NCBI RefSeq assembly: GCF_014203355.1
Contig: NZ_JACHIR010000001.1
Coordinates: 8,496,038 to 8,560,037 of the forward strand
Reading direction: 5' to 3'
Length of the DNA: 64,000 nt
Origin: Kutzneria kofuensis
GTDB lineage: Bacteria > Actinomycetota > Actinomycetes > Mycobacteriales > Pseudonocardiaceae
Made by a program: the position numbers and the translations under genes. Positions 15,760 to 24,709 of this stretch are shown one piece after another; within the stretch, counting starts at the first letter, position 1, and the number at the start of each line of letters is the position of its first letter. The notes under the pieces were generated by a model that made no database searches, was not told where the DNA came from, and saw only the letters and a list, made by a program, of their open reading frames with translations.

Positions 15760-17103
15760 TCAGCCCTGGAAGTAGGATCCCGAGAAGTCCACCGCAGACC
15801 CCGGCGCCGGCTCGATCAGGTCCTCCTGCGGCTCGGCGGCCAGATATGCGATCACCGGGCAGTCGATCAGCGCCTTGACGCTGCCGTACGGCGCGCCGCC
15901 CGGGGCGGTGAGCAGGTCCGGGTGCTCGGCGGCGAGCTTGAGGATCTGGAACTCGTCGGTCTGCCGGGTGTTCAGCCCCTGCTGGACGGCCTTGGGTGTC
16001 CATTCGCCGAACTGGGCCTCCCACAGCGGGCTGTAGGCGGCACGGCGGTTGTTCTGCGTCAGGGTCGGGAAATCGCCCTGCACGTTGAGCGCGTCGCCGC
16101 CGTGACTGAGCGCCTGCAGCAATGCCGTGTCCTGAAGCGAGGCGTCGTCGGCGGCATGTCCGTCCAGAATCAGATGTGACAGGCCCTGCGCCTGCGGGTT
16201 GTTGGCGCCGGTCTGCCCGTTGACGAAGGCGAAGATGCGCTCCCGTGCACTGCCGAGCGAGTCGTCGCCTCCGGTGAAGGCCACGTTGTTCAGCGCCGGC
16301 ACATAGGTGGCGCGCTCCAGTACCGCGGTCGTCGAGTCGCTGGCGTCGGTGGACAGGTACACGATCGGCTGGCCCGAGTCGAAACCGCGGATGAACAGCA
16401 GGTCGACGGACGCGCCGTGGAACTGGGCGGGCCCGGTGTCCTTGGCCGCCGGGTGCACGGCCAGCACCCGGTCGGCGGTGTCGGTGTGGTGTACGACGTC
16501 GAACGGCCCGTCGCCGACGGCGACGATCGGCGCGTTGTAGACGGTCGGCGAGCCGGCGACGCGGATGAAGGGACTGTAGTTCGCGTCGCCGACTGCGCCC
16601 GGGACCGCCTGGCTGGGCGGAAATCCGGTGTTGCCGGGTGTGAGCACGCGGTTGGGGCTGAAGTCGGGGACGCCGGCGAAGTGGATCGTCCCGTCGCCGA
16701 ACACGTTGCCGGTCGGTGCGGTGAGCGTGACGTTCTGCACGCAGGTCTGACAGCCGATGCCGGCATTGGCGAGCTTGGGCGCGTAGTTCAGCCCGAGGTC
16801 GTCGGCGGCGCCCTGGTCGGAGGCCTCGGTGAGCACGTACCAGACTGTCCGTCCCTTGAACTCGCCCTTGTGCAAGGGAAGCCGGACGAACTCGTGCTGC
16901 AGGTCGACCTTGATCGCGCTCGGCAGAATGGTCTTGCTGACCGGCAGAGTTCCGGTGCTGGCACCGGTGCCGGTGGTGGCGGGGTGACCGCCGCCGGCGG
17001 CCGACGCGCTGGCCTGGGTGGAGACGACGGAGGCGAGAACCGAGGCCATGGCTAAGCCCATGGCGGAGAGGATGATCGCACGGCGGCGATCGCGCATTCT
17101 CAC
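15760..17103 (-). CDS. Secreted protein of unknown function
   Basis: 447 residues from GTG 17103, which has AAGGAG six bases upstream; ATG 17097 is two codons inside. A signal peptide is clear (RDRRR followed by a 20-residue hydrophobic stretch, cleavage near ASASAAGG). The mature protein has VDLQHEFVRLPLHKGEF and GRTVWYVLTEASDQ near its N-terminus, a Cys pair GCQTCV, and an Asp-rich second half ending in GSYFQG. I do not know the family; proteins with this look are annotated as hypothetical. A perfect inverted repeat sits at 17169-17188 in its promoter region. Confidence 0.8.
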   Translation of the reverse strand: MRMRDRRRAIILSAMGLAMASVLASVVSTQASASAAGGGHPATTGTGASTGTLPVSKTILPSAIKVDLQHEFVRLPLHKGEFKGRTVWYVLTEASDQGAADDLGLNYAPKLANAGIGCQTCVQNVTLTAPTGNVFGDGTIHFAGVPDFSPNRVLTPGNTGFPPSQAVPGAVGDANYSPFIRVAGSPTVYNAPIVAVGDGPFDVVHHTDTADRVLAVHPAAKDTGPAQFHGASVDLLFIRGFDSGQPIVYLSTDASDSTTAVLERATYVPALNNVAFTGGDDSLGSARERIFAFVNGQTGANNPQAQGLSHLILDGHAADDASLQDTALLQALSHGGDALNVQGDFPTLTQNNRRAAYSPLWEAQFGEWTPKAVQQGLNTRQTDEFQILKLAAEHPDLLTAPGGAPYGSVKALIDCPVIAYLAAEPQEDLIEPAPGSAVDFSGSYFQG

Positions 17104-17168
17104 GTGATGCTCCTTGCAGTCAAGGGAATGTCGTGCTTGCGCAAGCCCGATAGGTTGCTGCGGAACGA

Positions 17169-17188
17169 GATTCCGCGCTTGCGGAATC
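17169..17188. promoter_or_regulatory. Inverted repeat GATTCCGC-gctt-GCGGAATC
   Basis: Perfect 8-bp arms, 66 bp upstream of the secreted-protein start. Related CGGAA/TTCCG pieces recur nearby (GTTCC-tta-CGGAAC around 17223), suggesting a cluster of operator half sites. Confidence 0.4.
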
Positions 17189-17238
17189 GGCGTCGATGAC
17201 GCTACCCGCAACCATCACGCTTGTTCCTTACGGAACGG

Positions 17239-17505
17239 TTATCGACATTCGTCTTCGTGGGCCCGCCAGGGCCGTCGGCGACAGGGCAAGGGTGAGCGCG
17301 ACCGGTCGTGCAGGGTTGGACAGCCTTCTCGCCGCCACACTTGCGTCGCCGGCGGACCAACCTGTGCGATTGGTGACGTCGCGGTTGCCCCTGCCAACAC
17401 GACAACGCCTGCCGCGACCGCGAAAGCCTGGCCAGCCGCGACGTCGATCGCCGTGAGCAGCCCGATGCCGAGGACGGAATCCAGTTCACGACTCGAGGTC
17501 AGCAC
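17239..17505 (-). other. Possible relic of a membrane transporter in a gene-poor gap
   Basis: Inside the 432-bp gap 17104-17535, a minus-strand frame starts LTSSRELDSVLGIGLLTA and continues hydrophobically. It vaguely recalls the last helices of an MFS drug exporter, then degenerates. No complete gene is present. Treat it as a weak relic or chance. Confidence 0.2.
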
Positions 17506-17535
17506 GCCGGCCGCCCCGCAACGGCCGATCCACTG

Positions 17536-18219
17536 TCAGGCCGGGCGCAGAGCCCGGTAGTAGGTGATCTGCCCCATGACCGGGTGACGGCGTGAGGCCA
17601 CCTCGGCGCAGTCGAGACCCGCCGCGTTCAGCATTCGCGGGATACCGTCGCCCTGGTTGTCGGCCAGGTGACCGGACTTCACCATGCGCCGAGCCAGCAA
17701 TCCGTGGATCCCGTGCTTGTGTCCGGCGAAATCCACCAGGTGCAAGCTGCCGCCCGGGCGGAGCACCCGCACCACCTCCGCGGCGGCGGCGACTCTGGTG
17801 TCGTGGTCCAGATGGTGCAGCATCAACGCCGACAGCACTCGGTCGAAACTGCCGTCGGGATGCGGCAACCGCTGCGCGTAGCCGCGCTCGAACCGGATTC
17901 CGTTGAGGCCACGAGCCTTCCGCCGCGCGCGGGCGAGTGCCAGCGGATCCGGATCGGAACCGACCAACTCGACGCCCGGGTGGGTGCGCTTGACGCGGAT
18001 CGCCACGTTGCCGGTGCCGCAGCCGATCTCCAGCACGCGCTGCCCAGCGGTGAGCTCGGCCTGCTCGATCAGGGTTCGATGGATGGCCGCCGCCCCGAGC
18101 GCGGCGGTGAACAGATCGTAGAACGGCAGCAAGGCGTCACGCCCGGCAGCGGGGAGGTAGTCGTGACGCTGCTTGCTCGGGGCCGTCGAGGTGGGATGAT
18201 ATTTCGTCACGGGTTCCAT
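17536..18219 (-). CDS. Class I SAM-dependent methyltransferase
   Basis: 227 residues with motif I VLEIGCGTGNVA, an acidic loop GSDPDP, motif II SFDRVLSALMLHHL and motif III LRPGGSLHLVDF. This is the UbiE/Methyltransf_11 type, which methylates small molecules or lipids; the substrate is unknown. It is divergent from the AraC-type gene at 18284 with a 64-bp shared promoter, so that regulator probably controls it. Confidence 0.9.
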   Translation of the reverse strand: MEPVTKYHPTSTAPSKQRHDYLPAAGRDALLPFYDLFTAALGAAAIHRTLIEQAELTAGQRVLEIGCGTGNVAIRVKRTHPGVELVGSDPDPLALARARRKARGLNGIRFERGYAQRLPHPDGSFDRVLSALMLHHLDHDTRVAAAAEVVRVLRPGGSLHLVDFAGHKHGIHGLLARRMVKSGHLADNQGDGIPRMLNAAGLDCAEVASRRHPVMGQITYYRALRPA

Positions 18220-18283
18220 GATGAAGCCAGGTCAGACGGGAAACATGGTCGATTGTTGGTGAAAGTAGGACTATCTTTGGTTC

Positions 18284-19189
18284 ATGTCCGAGGTGGCGAG
18301 GCCGGTGGGTTACCGCGCCGGAGTGCCGGTCTACCACTACCGCAGCGCGCCGGAGACACCGCCGGTCTCGGTGCTGCGGTTCGACGCGACCGGCGGGCCG
18401 GGCCACGGACAGCGCCACATTCACGACTTCCCGGTGCTGATGTACATCGAACGAGCCGGGCAGATGACGCTGGGCGACCCGCCTCGTCCGGTGCTGGACG
18501 GGGACGCATACGTGCTGGCCGCGGGCCAGGTCGTCGATCCGACTGCGGTGAACGCGATCACGGCGGGTCGCGCGGTGTTCTTCGATCCGACGGCACTGGG
18601 CGAGGCCGGCCCGTCGTCATCGTGGCGGAGTCATCCACTGCTGTTGCCGTTCCTGCACGGGATTCCGAGTGGGCTGCTTCGGCTGCGCGTTCCGCCGGCG
18701 CGGCAGCCGGTGTGGACGGCCACGATCGCGGCGATCGAAACAGAACTGGCCGACCGCGCCGTGGGGTACCGACAGGCCACGCTCGCGCACCTGACGCTTC
18801 TGCTGGTCGACGTCGCACGGCTGGCCACGGACGTGGTGGGCGACCTACGACGCAGCGATGAGCCCCTGCTGGCCGAGGTGTTCGACGTGATCGAGCGGCG
18901 ATTCACCGAACCGCTGTCGCTGCGCGACGTGGCCAGCAATGTCGGGGTGACGCCGGGGTATCTGACCACGGTGGTCCGGCAGCGCACCGGACGCACCGTC
19001 CTGGACTGGATCACCGAACGCCGCATGGTCCAGGCCCGCCGGCTGCTCGCCGAGACGGGCCTGCCGGTCAGCGAGATCGCCCACCGCGTGGGCATCCCCG
19101 ATGCGGGCTATTTCGCGCGGGTGTTCCGCCACAGCAACGGAATGACACCACGGGCATGGCGCCGAGACGCCGGTGGAACGCCGACATGA
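18284..19189 (+). CDS. AraC family transcriptional regulator
   Basis: 301 residues. A cupin-like N-terminal sensor domain (GQRHIHDFPVLMYIERAG) precedes two helix-turn-helix motifs at the C-terminus: SLRDVASNVGVTPGYLTTVV and ISEIAHRVG-type residues SEIAHRVGIPDAGYFARVF with the closing RHSNGMTPRAWR. It likely senses a small ligand and regulates the divergent methyltransferase gene. Confidence 0.92.
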   Translation: MSEVARPVGYRAGVPVYHYRSAPETPPVSVLRFDATGGPGHGQRHIHDFPVLMYIERAGQMTLGDPPRPVLDGDAYVLAAGQVVDPTAVNAITAGRAVFFDPTALGEAGPSSSWRSHPLLLPFLHGIPSGLLRLRVPPARQPVWTATIAAIETELADRAVGYRQATLAHLTLLLVDVARLATDVVGDLRRSDEPLLAEVFDVIERRFTEPLSLRDVASNVGVTPGYLTTVVRQRTGRTVLDWITERRMVQARRLLAETGLPVSEIAHRVGIPDAGYFARVFRHSNGMTPRAWRRDAGGTPT

Positions 19190-19270
19190 GCGCGCATGTC
19201 CGGCCCGGAGTACGGTTTCGCCCCCTGGCGCGGTCCTCAAACGGGTTGGATTCCGGTTCGCGGCCGTCGC

Positions 19271-20362
19271 TTACGGATGGATGCCGAAGGGGCCGAGGAG
19301 TCCGCCGTCGATCCGATGGGACTCCAGCAGCGCGAAGGCGTTGTCGAAGGTGAAGACGTCGGCGGCGGCCAGTAGCCCGGCGTACTTGGCAGTCACCGGC
19401 TCGGCGGCTTGGCGGGCGACCGCGTCGAGGTAGGCCTTGAAGATCGCCCAGGCGTTGCCGCTGGGCCCGTATTTCTCGAAGTAGGGCGTGGGGTCCACCG
19501 TGGCCGAGGCGTTGCGGACCGCGGCGTCGAGGTCGGCCATGTACTGCTTCTGGATGTCGCCGTCGGCACGGACACCGAGGCGTCCGAGATGGCCGCCGAC
19601 CAAAGTCTGCCACGGGTACGCCATCGCCACGTCGTGGGCCTTCACCCAGGCGGGGATGTCCTGGGACACAGCGAGGTTCTTGAACGGCACCCAGCCCGGG
19701 TAGAGCACGTCCACGACCATGAGGGTTCGCTGGGCTGGTGCGTAGACGAAGATGTTGTCGGGCGAGTGGTTCGGACCGTGGTGGGCAAGCTCCAGCCGCT
19801 CACCGCCCACCTTGAGAACGTAGCGGTCCTCAAACGTTTCCGTCGGCGCCGGCCGGTTGGGGTCCCGGTCGAGCAGGAGCAACCGACGGGTCTCCGTGTG
19901 CCCGATGCGCACTACGTCCTTGCCGAAGATGACCGACGCGCCGATGTGGTCGGCGTGGGAGTGGGAGTAGATCAGGTGCGTGACCCTGTTGGGCATGCCG
20001 TTGGCTCGAGTGACCTCGGTGATGGCGCGCAGCAGGTTGCGTCCGATCGTGGGCGGTGCGTCGACGAGCACGACACCTTCACGCGTGGTCAGGAACATGG
20101 CCTGGTAGAAGGAGTCGGTCACCCAGTAGAGATTTCCCTGGATTCGGCTGACGTAGTAGCCGTCCGTGTTCAGCGCCGGTCCGACCGAGGCCGCGGGCAC
20201 TGGCGCGTAGTCCGGCAGGGGGTCCGGCTCCGCCGCGGTGGCGGAGCCGGCCAGCGGTCCGCCGAGCAGCCCCGCCGCGGCGGGCACGACAGCGGCCAGC
20301 GCCACACTTTTCAGTAAGGTCCGGCGCGTGGCGGATTCGATGCGTTCGGGTCTGTTCGTCAT
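19271..20362 (-). CDS. Tat-exported metallo-beta-lactamase-fold hydrolase
   Basis: 363 residues. The N-terminus has a twin-arginine signal (ATRRTLLKSVALAAVVP). The zinc motif HSHADHIG is intact, with later ligands in HHGPNHSPDN and PWQTLVGGHLGRLG. The MBL fold covers about 60-300. It is a periplasm-side hydrolase of unknown substrate; relatives include lactonases and alkylsulfatase-like proteins. It lies convergent to the AraC gene. Confidence 0.87.
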   Translation of the reverse strand: MTNRPERIESATRRTLLKSVALAAVVPAAAGLLGGPLAGSATAAEPDPLPDYAPVPAASVGPALNTDGYYVSRIQGNLYWVTDSFYQAMFLTTREGVVLVDAPPTIGRNLLRAITEVTRANGMPNRVTHLIYSHSHADHIGASVIFGKDVVRIGHTETRRLLLLDRDPNRPAPTETFEDRYVLKVGGERLELAHHGPNHSPDNIFVYAPAQRTLMVVDVLYPGWVPFKNLAVSQDIPAWVKAHDVAMAYPWQTLVGGHLGRLGVRADGDIQKQYMADLDAAVRNASATVDPTPYFEKYGPSGNAWAIFKAYLDAVARQAAEPVTAKYAGLLAAADVFTFDNAFALLESHRIDGGLLGPFGIHP

Positions 20363-20465
20363 GGCACATCCTTCGAAGGGGAGGGAAGAGAGGAAGCCGG
20401 TGCATTCCGGGTGGTCGTCGGCACGCCCATCACGGCGGCCCGGCCCGGCTGACGCCAGGCGCTCG

Positions 20466-21227
20466 TCATGCCGTCTTGATCGTCCCGCCGTCGATCACCA
20501 GGTCCGTGCCGGTGATCCACCGCGCCTGCGGACCGAGCAGGAACGCAATGGCGTCGGCGATCTCGTCGGCCTCGCCCATCCGTCCGAGCGCGATGCCCAT
20601 GCTCGTCGGCACTCCCTCGTCGAGCACCTGCTCCCGCGTGGCACCGGAGGCGGCGGCCATACCGTCGGCGAGCCGGCCGTCATCGGTCCAGCCCGGTGTG
20701 CGGACTGGACCTGGCGACACCGCGTTGACCCGCACACCTCGCGGCGCGAACTCCTCTGACAGCGTCGTGGTGAGGTTGGTGAGCGCGGCTTTGTGCGCGG
20801 AGTAGTCGACGACCATGGGGAACGGCAGTCGAGCGTTGATCGATGAGACGTTGACGACGGCGCCGCCGCGCTCCAGCAGCGCAGGAAGCAACGCGCGGGT
20901 CAGCCGCACAGCCGACAGCACGTTCGCGGCGAATCCCTGTTCCCACTGCGCGTCGGTGACATCGAGGAACGAACTCCGGGCGTCGAACTGCCCGACGTTG
21001 TTGACCAGCGCGTCCACCCGGCCGCGCTGGAGCGCGGCGGCAGCGAGCGCCTCCACCCCCTCGGCTGTGGCGAGGTCAGCCCGCACCACGGTCAGGTCCT
21101 CCCCGTGCTCCGGCACGGCCGAGCGCGAGCCTGTGACCACGGCGTACCCATCCTTGCGCAGGCGCTCGACGACCGCCGCGCCGATGCCCTTCGTACCTCC
21201 GCTGACCACGGCCACCCTGGTGTTCAC
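20466..21227 (-). CDS. SDR family oxidoreductase
   Basis: 253 residues from GTG 21227 with GGAGG five bases upstream; a longer frame runs across the promoter and TetR start. Classical SDR motifs: SGGTKGIGAAV (cofactor), NNVGQ (NNAG), Ser in NVSSINAR, YSAHK (catalytic Tyr/Lys) and SPGPVRTPGW. The substrate is unknown. The gene is divergent from a TetR regulator, and two TetR-type operators fill the gap, so it is probably the main target of that repressor. Confidence 0.92.
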   Translation of the reverse strand: MNTRVAVVSGGTKGIGAAVVERLRKDGYAVVTGSRSAVPEHGEDLTVVRADLATAEGVEALAAAALQRGRVDALVNNVGQFDARSSFLDVTDAQWEQGFAANVLSAVRLTRALLPALLERGGAVVNVSSINARLPFPMVVDYSAHKAALTNLTTTLSEEFAPRGVRVNAVSPGPVRTPGWTDDGRLADGMAAASGATREQVLDEGVPTSMGIALGRMGEADEIADAIAFLLGPQARWITGTDLVIDGGTIKTA

Positions 21228-21243
21228 CACTGCCTCCCTGTTT

Positions 21244-21294
21244 GGGAGCGATCGCTCCCGTATGTGGGCACAGTAGTACGGGAGCGGGCGCTCC
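21244..21294. promoter_or_regulatory. Two TetR-type operators between SDR and TetR genes
   Basis: GGGAGCGATCGCTCCC at 21244-21259 is a perfect 16-bp palindrome. GGAGCGGGCGCTCC at 21281-21294 repeats the arms with a mismatched centre. Both lie in the 91-bp divergent promoter region and probably bind the TetR protein encoded at 21319, giving autoregulation and control of the SDR. Confidence 0.75.
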
Positions 21295-21318
21295 ACAACT
21301 TCGCGTAGACTGGGCGTT

Positions 21319-21888
21319 GTGCCACGGCCCCGGGAGTTCGACGAACAGGACGCGGTCGCGCGCGCCACGGACCTGTTCCACCGGCGCGGCTACCACGCCA
21401 CGTCCACACGCGACCTCGGCGAAGCGCTAGCGCTCAACCCGAGCAGTCTCTACCGCGCGTTCGGCGACAAGCACGCACTGTTCCTCCGCGCGCTGGACCA
21501 CTACCAGGCATGCGAGTCCGCGCGCTGCGCCGCAGCACTGGAATACGACCGACCCGTCCGCGTCGTGCTGCGCGACTGGCTCTACTTGATGATCGAGACC
21601 ACCGACACGGCAGGCTGCTTCCTCGTCAACACCGCCATCGAACTGGGCACCGGCGACCCCGAAACAGCCCGGCGCGTGGACGCGGCCTTCGAAGGCACGA
21701 CCGACGCGATCGCCGCACTACTACGCCGTGGGATCACCGCAGGTGAACTGCCCGCCGACCTCGACGCGGACGCCACTGCGGACCTGCTGTTCACCACCCT
21801 CGCCGGGCTACGGGTACGCCACCGCGCCGGCCACGACTCGAGAAAACTCCGCGCAGCAGTCGACCGAGCCCTGCGCATACTCGACTGA
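21319..21888 (+). CDS. TetR family repressor
   Basis: 189 residues from GTG 21319. The N-terminal helix-turn-helix is clear (ATDLFHRRGYHATSTRDLG, then LNPSSLYRAFGDKHALF). The ligand domain contains TAGCFLVNTAIELG, common to the TetR_C group that controls SDR or nitroreductase genes. It sits next to its probable operators. Confidence 0.93.
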   Translation: MPRPREFDEQDAVARATDLFHRRGYHATSTRDLGEALALNPSSLYRAFGDKHALFLRALDHYQACESARCAAALEYDRPVRVVLRDWLYLMIETTDTAGCFLVNTAIELGTGDPETARRVDAAFEGTTDAIAALLRRGITAGELPADLDADATADLLFTTLAGLRVRHRAGHDSRKLRAAVDRALRILD

Positions 21889-22368
21889 ACGCGCCAGAAA
21901 GCGCGATCCGAGTCGCCGGTTCGGCAGCTTCGGGTCGTGCCGGATCTTGCCTCCCGGCCGGAACGGCTCCACTGGGTTGTCGTGCGCGTTCGGTCGCTGG
22001 TCCCGGTTGATGGCTCTGCTCGGCAGTTGACGCCCCGCCGGGGGAGGCTCGCGTTCACCCGCTCGCACCGTGAGCGTGGGGCCCAGCATCTCGGCCGCGG
22101 CGACTCTGCCAAGTCGGTGTCCGTGGGGTTGGCGATCAGCTCTGGCGAGACCTACCCGCGCGCGGTTGGTCGCCCCGTGGACGCCGCCAGTGCCGAGGGC
22201 GTGCACCGAGTGCGTGGAACGGCTTGAGATGCGGCCGACGCTGGATCATTCTGCAAGTTTCACCGGCCGCGCCAGGTGAAACAGGGCGAAACCGGCCGTC
22301 GGTTGACGCCCGGTGGGAACGTGCCGAACCTCGCCGTGGCCGAGTTCCACGACACGAGGAGTTGCAGG
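21889..22368. other. Gap without a supported gene
   Basis: 480 bp between the TetR gene and the glycosidase gene. Frames here are short and Arg-rich. The right part (22247-22310) has TTTCA/TGAAAC elements (AAGTTTCACC, GTGAAACAGGGCGAAACC) that may belong to the glycosidase promoter. Confidence 0.45.
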
Positions 22369-24549
22369 ATGCGGACATCGCACCGAGATCACCGGAGGCG
22401 GTGGGCGGCGCTGCCCCTTGCGGCGCTGCTGGCCGCCGCTTGGGCGGCCGGGACGCCGCCGGCCGCGGTCGCGGCCGCTGACGCCCCTGCGGCCATCAGC
22501 GCGTCGGTGAGCGTGAACGCGGGCAGCGCCCTCGCGACCGTGCCGAGCACCGCGATCGGCGTCAACGGCTCGGTGTACGACGCCGCACTCACCGACGCCG
22601 CGGTCCCCGGACTGTTGAAGTCGGCCGGCACCAACCTGATCCGCTTCCCCGGCGGCACGTCGTCGGACACCTACAACTGGCGGACCAACACCGACGTGGT
22701 GTCCGGTCAGCGGCAGGCGGTGGACTTCGACCACTACGCCACGCTGCTCGCCCAGACCGGGGCGCAGGGCATGATCACCGTCAACTACGGCACCGGTGAC
22801 GCGGCCGGCGCGACGCAGAGCCCGGCCGAGACCGGGGCGCAGCTCGCCGCGGACTGGGTGCGCTACGCCAACGTCACCCACCACTACGGCATCAAGTACT
22901 GGGAGATCGGCAACGAGATCTACGGCAACGGGACCTACGGCGGCAGCTGGGAGCCCGACCGGCACTGCACCGCCGCGACGAACCCGACCGACTGCGGCCC
23001 GGCCGTCTACGCGCAGCACGTCAAGGAGTACATCAGCGCGATGAAGGCGGTCGACCCCGGCATCGTGGTCGGCGTCGTGCTGACCGCGCCCGGCAACTGG
23101 CCCGACGGCAACACCTCGGCGGGCAGCCCGCAGCCGTGGAACCAGACCGTCCTGTCCGCGCTGGGCAACCAGATCGGGTTCGCCGACGTGCACTGGTACC
23201 CGCAGAACCCGAGCACCGTCACGCCGCCGGGGCCGACCGACGCCGGCCTGCTCGCCGCCAACGCCCAGATCCCGGGCATGGTGTCGTCGCTGCGGTCGCT
23301 GCTGTCCCAGAGCGCCGGCGCCGACGTGCCGATCATGATCACCGAGACGAACTCGGTGTCGTCCAACCCCGGCAAGCAGACGCTGAGCATCGTCAACGCG
23401 CTGCACCTGGAGCAGGACTATCTCGGCTGGCTGGGCGCGGGCGTCGCGAACGTCGACTGGTGGCAGATCCACAACGGCATCGTCACCACCGGCGACAACG
23501 GCCCGTCGTTGTACGGCGACGCGACCTACGGCGACTACGGCATGTTGTCCGACGCGAGCTGCGACACGGCCAACGGCGTCCGGGTGTGCGAACCGGCCGC
23601 GGACACGCCGTTCCCCGCCTACTACGGCCTCCAGTTGCTCGGCCAGTTCATCCACCCCGGCGACACGCTGGTGTCCGCGTCGTCCACCGCGTCGCTCGTG
23701 CAGTCGTTCGCGGTGAAGAAGGCCGACGGTTCGCTGAAGGTCATGCTCGTCAACGACGATCCGACCAACAGCTACGCGGTGAACCTCGCCTACACCGGGT
23801 TCACGCCCAGCGGCGCCACGCCGACCGTGGCCACGCTCGCGCCACCCGGCACCGGCATCACCACGACGACCGCCGGGTCCGCGGCGTCGCAGACCATCGC
23901 GCCGTACACCGCGACCGTGGTCACGCTCCAGCCCGGCACGACCCAGAACCCGCCGAGCACTCCGGGCACGCCGGTGGCCTCCGCCGTCACGTCGACGTCG
24001 GTCGGCCTGAGCTGGACCGCGTCCACGAGCACCAACGGCATCGCCGGCTACGACGTCGTCCGGGTCAACGGCACCACCGAGACCGTGGTTGCCTCCTCGA
24101 CCACGAACGCCGCGACCGTCACCGGCCTCATGCCGTCCACCGCCTACACGTTCGCCGTGTACGCCAAGGACACCGCCGGCAACCGTTCGGCCCGGTCCGG
24201 CACGGTCGCGGTCACGACGGGCTCGGTTTCCTCCGGCGGCTGCAAGGTGACGTACCAGCCGAACAGCTGGCCCGGCGGCTTCACCGGCGGCGTGACCATC
24301 ACCAACACCGGGTCCACGGCATGGCACGGCTGGACGGTGACGTTCACCTTCGGCGGTGACCAGAAGATCACCAACGCCTGGAACGCCACCGTGACGCAGT
24401 CCGGAGCCAAGGCCACCGCGGTGAACGTCGGCTACAACGGAGACGTCGCGGCCGGCGGGTCGGCGTCGTTCGGCTTCCAGGGCACCTGGTCGAGTTCGAG
24501 CGCGGCGCCGACCGGGTTCGCCGTCAACGGCGCGACCTGCACGAGTTGA
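22369..24549 (+). CDS. Secreted clan GH-A-type glycoside hydrolase with FnIII and CBM2
   Basis: 726 residues from ATG 22369 (GAGGAG upstream). A signal peptide is followed by a TIM-barrel hydrolase domain (about 40-480) resembling alpha-L-arabinofuranosidase/GH51-GH79-type proteins: FPGGTSSDTYNWR, WEIGNEIYG (E183, probable acid/base) and IMITETNSV (E326, probable nucleophile). A fibronectin type III module (about 525-615) and a C-terminal CBM2 (GCKVTYQPNSWPGGFTGGV to the end) target it to cellulose or xylan. The family number is uncertain. It leads a block of CBM2-tagged enzymes. Confidence 0.87.
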   Translation: MRTSHRDHRRRWAALPLAALLAAAWAAGTPPAAVAAADAPAAISASVSVNAGSALATVPSTAIGVNGSVYDAALTDAAVPGLLKSAGTNLIRFPGGTSSDTYNWRTNTDVVSGQRQAVDFDHYATLLAQTGAQGMITVNYGTGDAAGATQSPAETGAQLAADWVRYANVTHHYGIKYWEIGNEIYGNGTYGGSWEPDRHCTAATNPTDCGPAVYAQHVKEYISAMKAVDPGIVVGVVLTAPGNWPDGNTSAGSPQPWNQTVLSALGNQIGFADVHWYPQNPSTVTPPGPTDAGLLAANAQIPGMVSSLRSLLSQSAGADVPIMITETNSVSSNPGKQTLSIVNALHLEQDYLGWLGAGVANVDWWQIHNGIVTTGDNGPSLYGDATYGDYGMLSDASCDTANGVRVCEPAADTPFPAYYGLQLLGQFIHPGDTLVSASSTASLVQSFAVKKADGSLKVMLVNDDPTNSYAVNLAYTGFTPSGATPTVATLAPPGTGITTTTAGSAASQTIAPYTATVVTLQPGTTQNPPSTPGTPVASAVTSTSVGLSWTASTSTNGIAGYDVVRVNGTTETVVASSTTNAATVTGLMPSTAYTFAVYAKDTAGNRSARSGTVAVTTGSVSSGGCKVTYQPNSWPGGFTGGVTITNTGSTAWHGWTVTFTFGGDQKITNAWNATVTQSGAKATAVNVGYNGDVAAGGSASFGFQGTWSSSSAAPTGFAVNGATCTS

Positions 24550-24556
24550 CCGACCG

Positions 24557-24599
24557 CCGGCGGGTGGTTCGGGGTGCGGCACCTCGAACCACCCGCCGG
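24557..24599 (+). terminator. Hairpin terminator after the glycosidase gene
   Basis: CCGGCGGGTGGTTCG at 24557-24571 pairs exactly with CGAACCACCCGCCGG at 24585-24599, loop 13 bases, seven bases past the stop. Confidence 0.8.
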
Positions 24600-24600
24600 T

Positions 24601-24609
24601 GAAACTTTC
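24601..24609. promoter_or_regulatory. GAAACTTTC palindrome upstream of the CBM2-Cip1 gene
   Basis: A 9-bp palindrome about 100 bp before the start at 24710. Boxes of the form CGAAANTTTCG are described upstream of actinomycete xylanase genes, so this is a possible regulatory site for the polysaccharide genes. The match is short. Confidence 0.35.
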
Positions 24610-24709
24610 CACGGACATCCCCAGTTCAGCCCGCCGGCGGACGTCAAGTGTTGAGGGGTGAACCACGTGGGCGTCACGCTGCTCGGCATCCACCGACGAC
24701 AGGAGTGAC

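Noticed and set aside
21808-22206. 132-codon minus-strand frame as a transposase relic
   Set aside because: The reading (RDQRPNAHDN and similar) looked protein-like at first, but matches no family I know and overlaps the end of the TetR gene.
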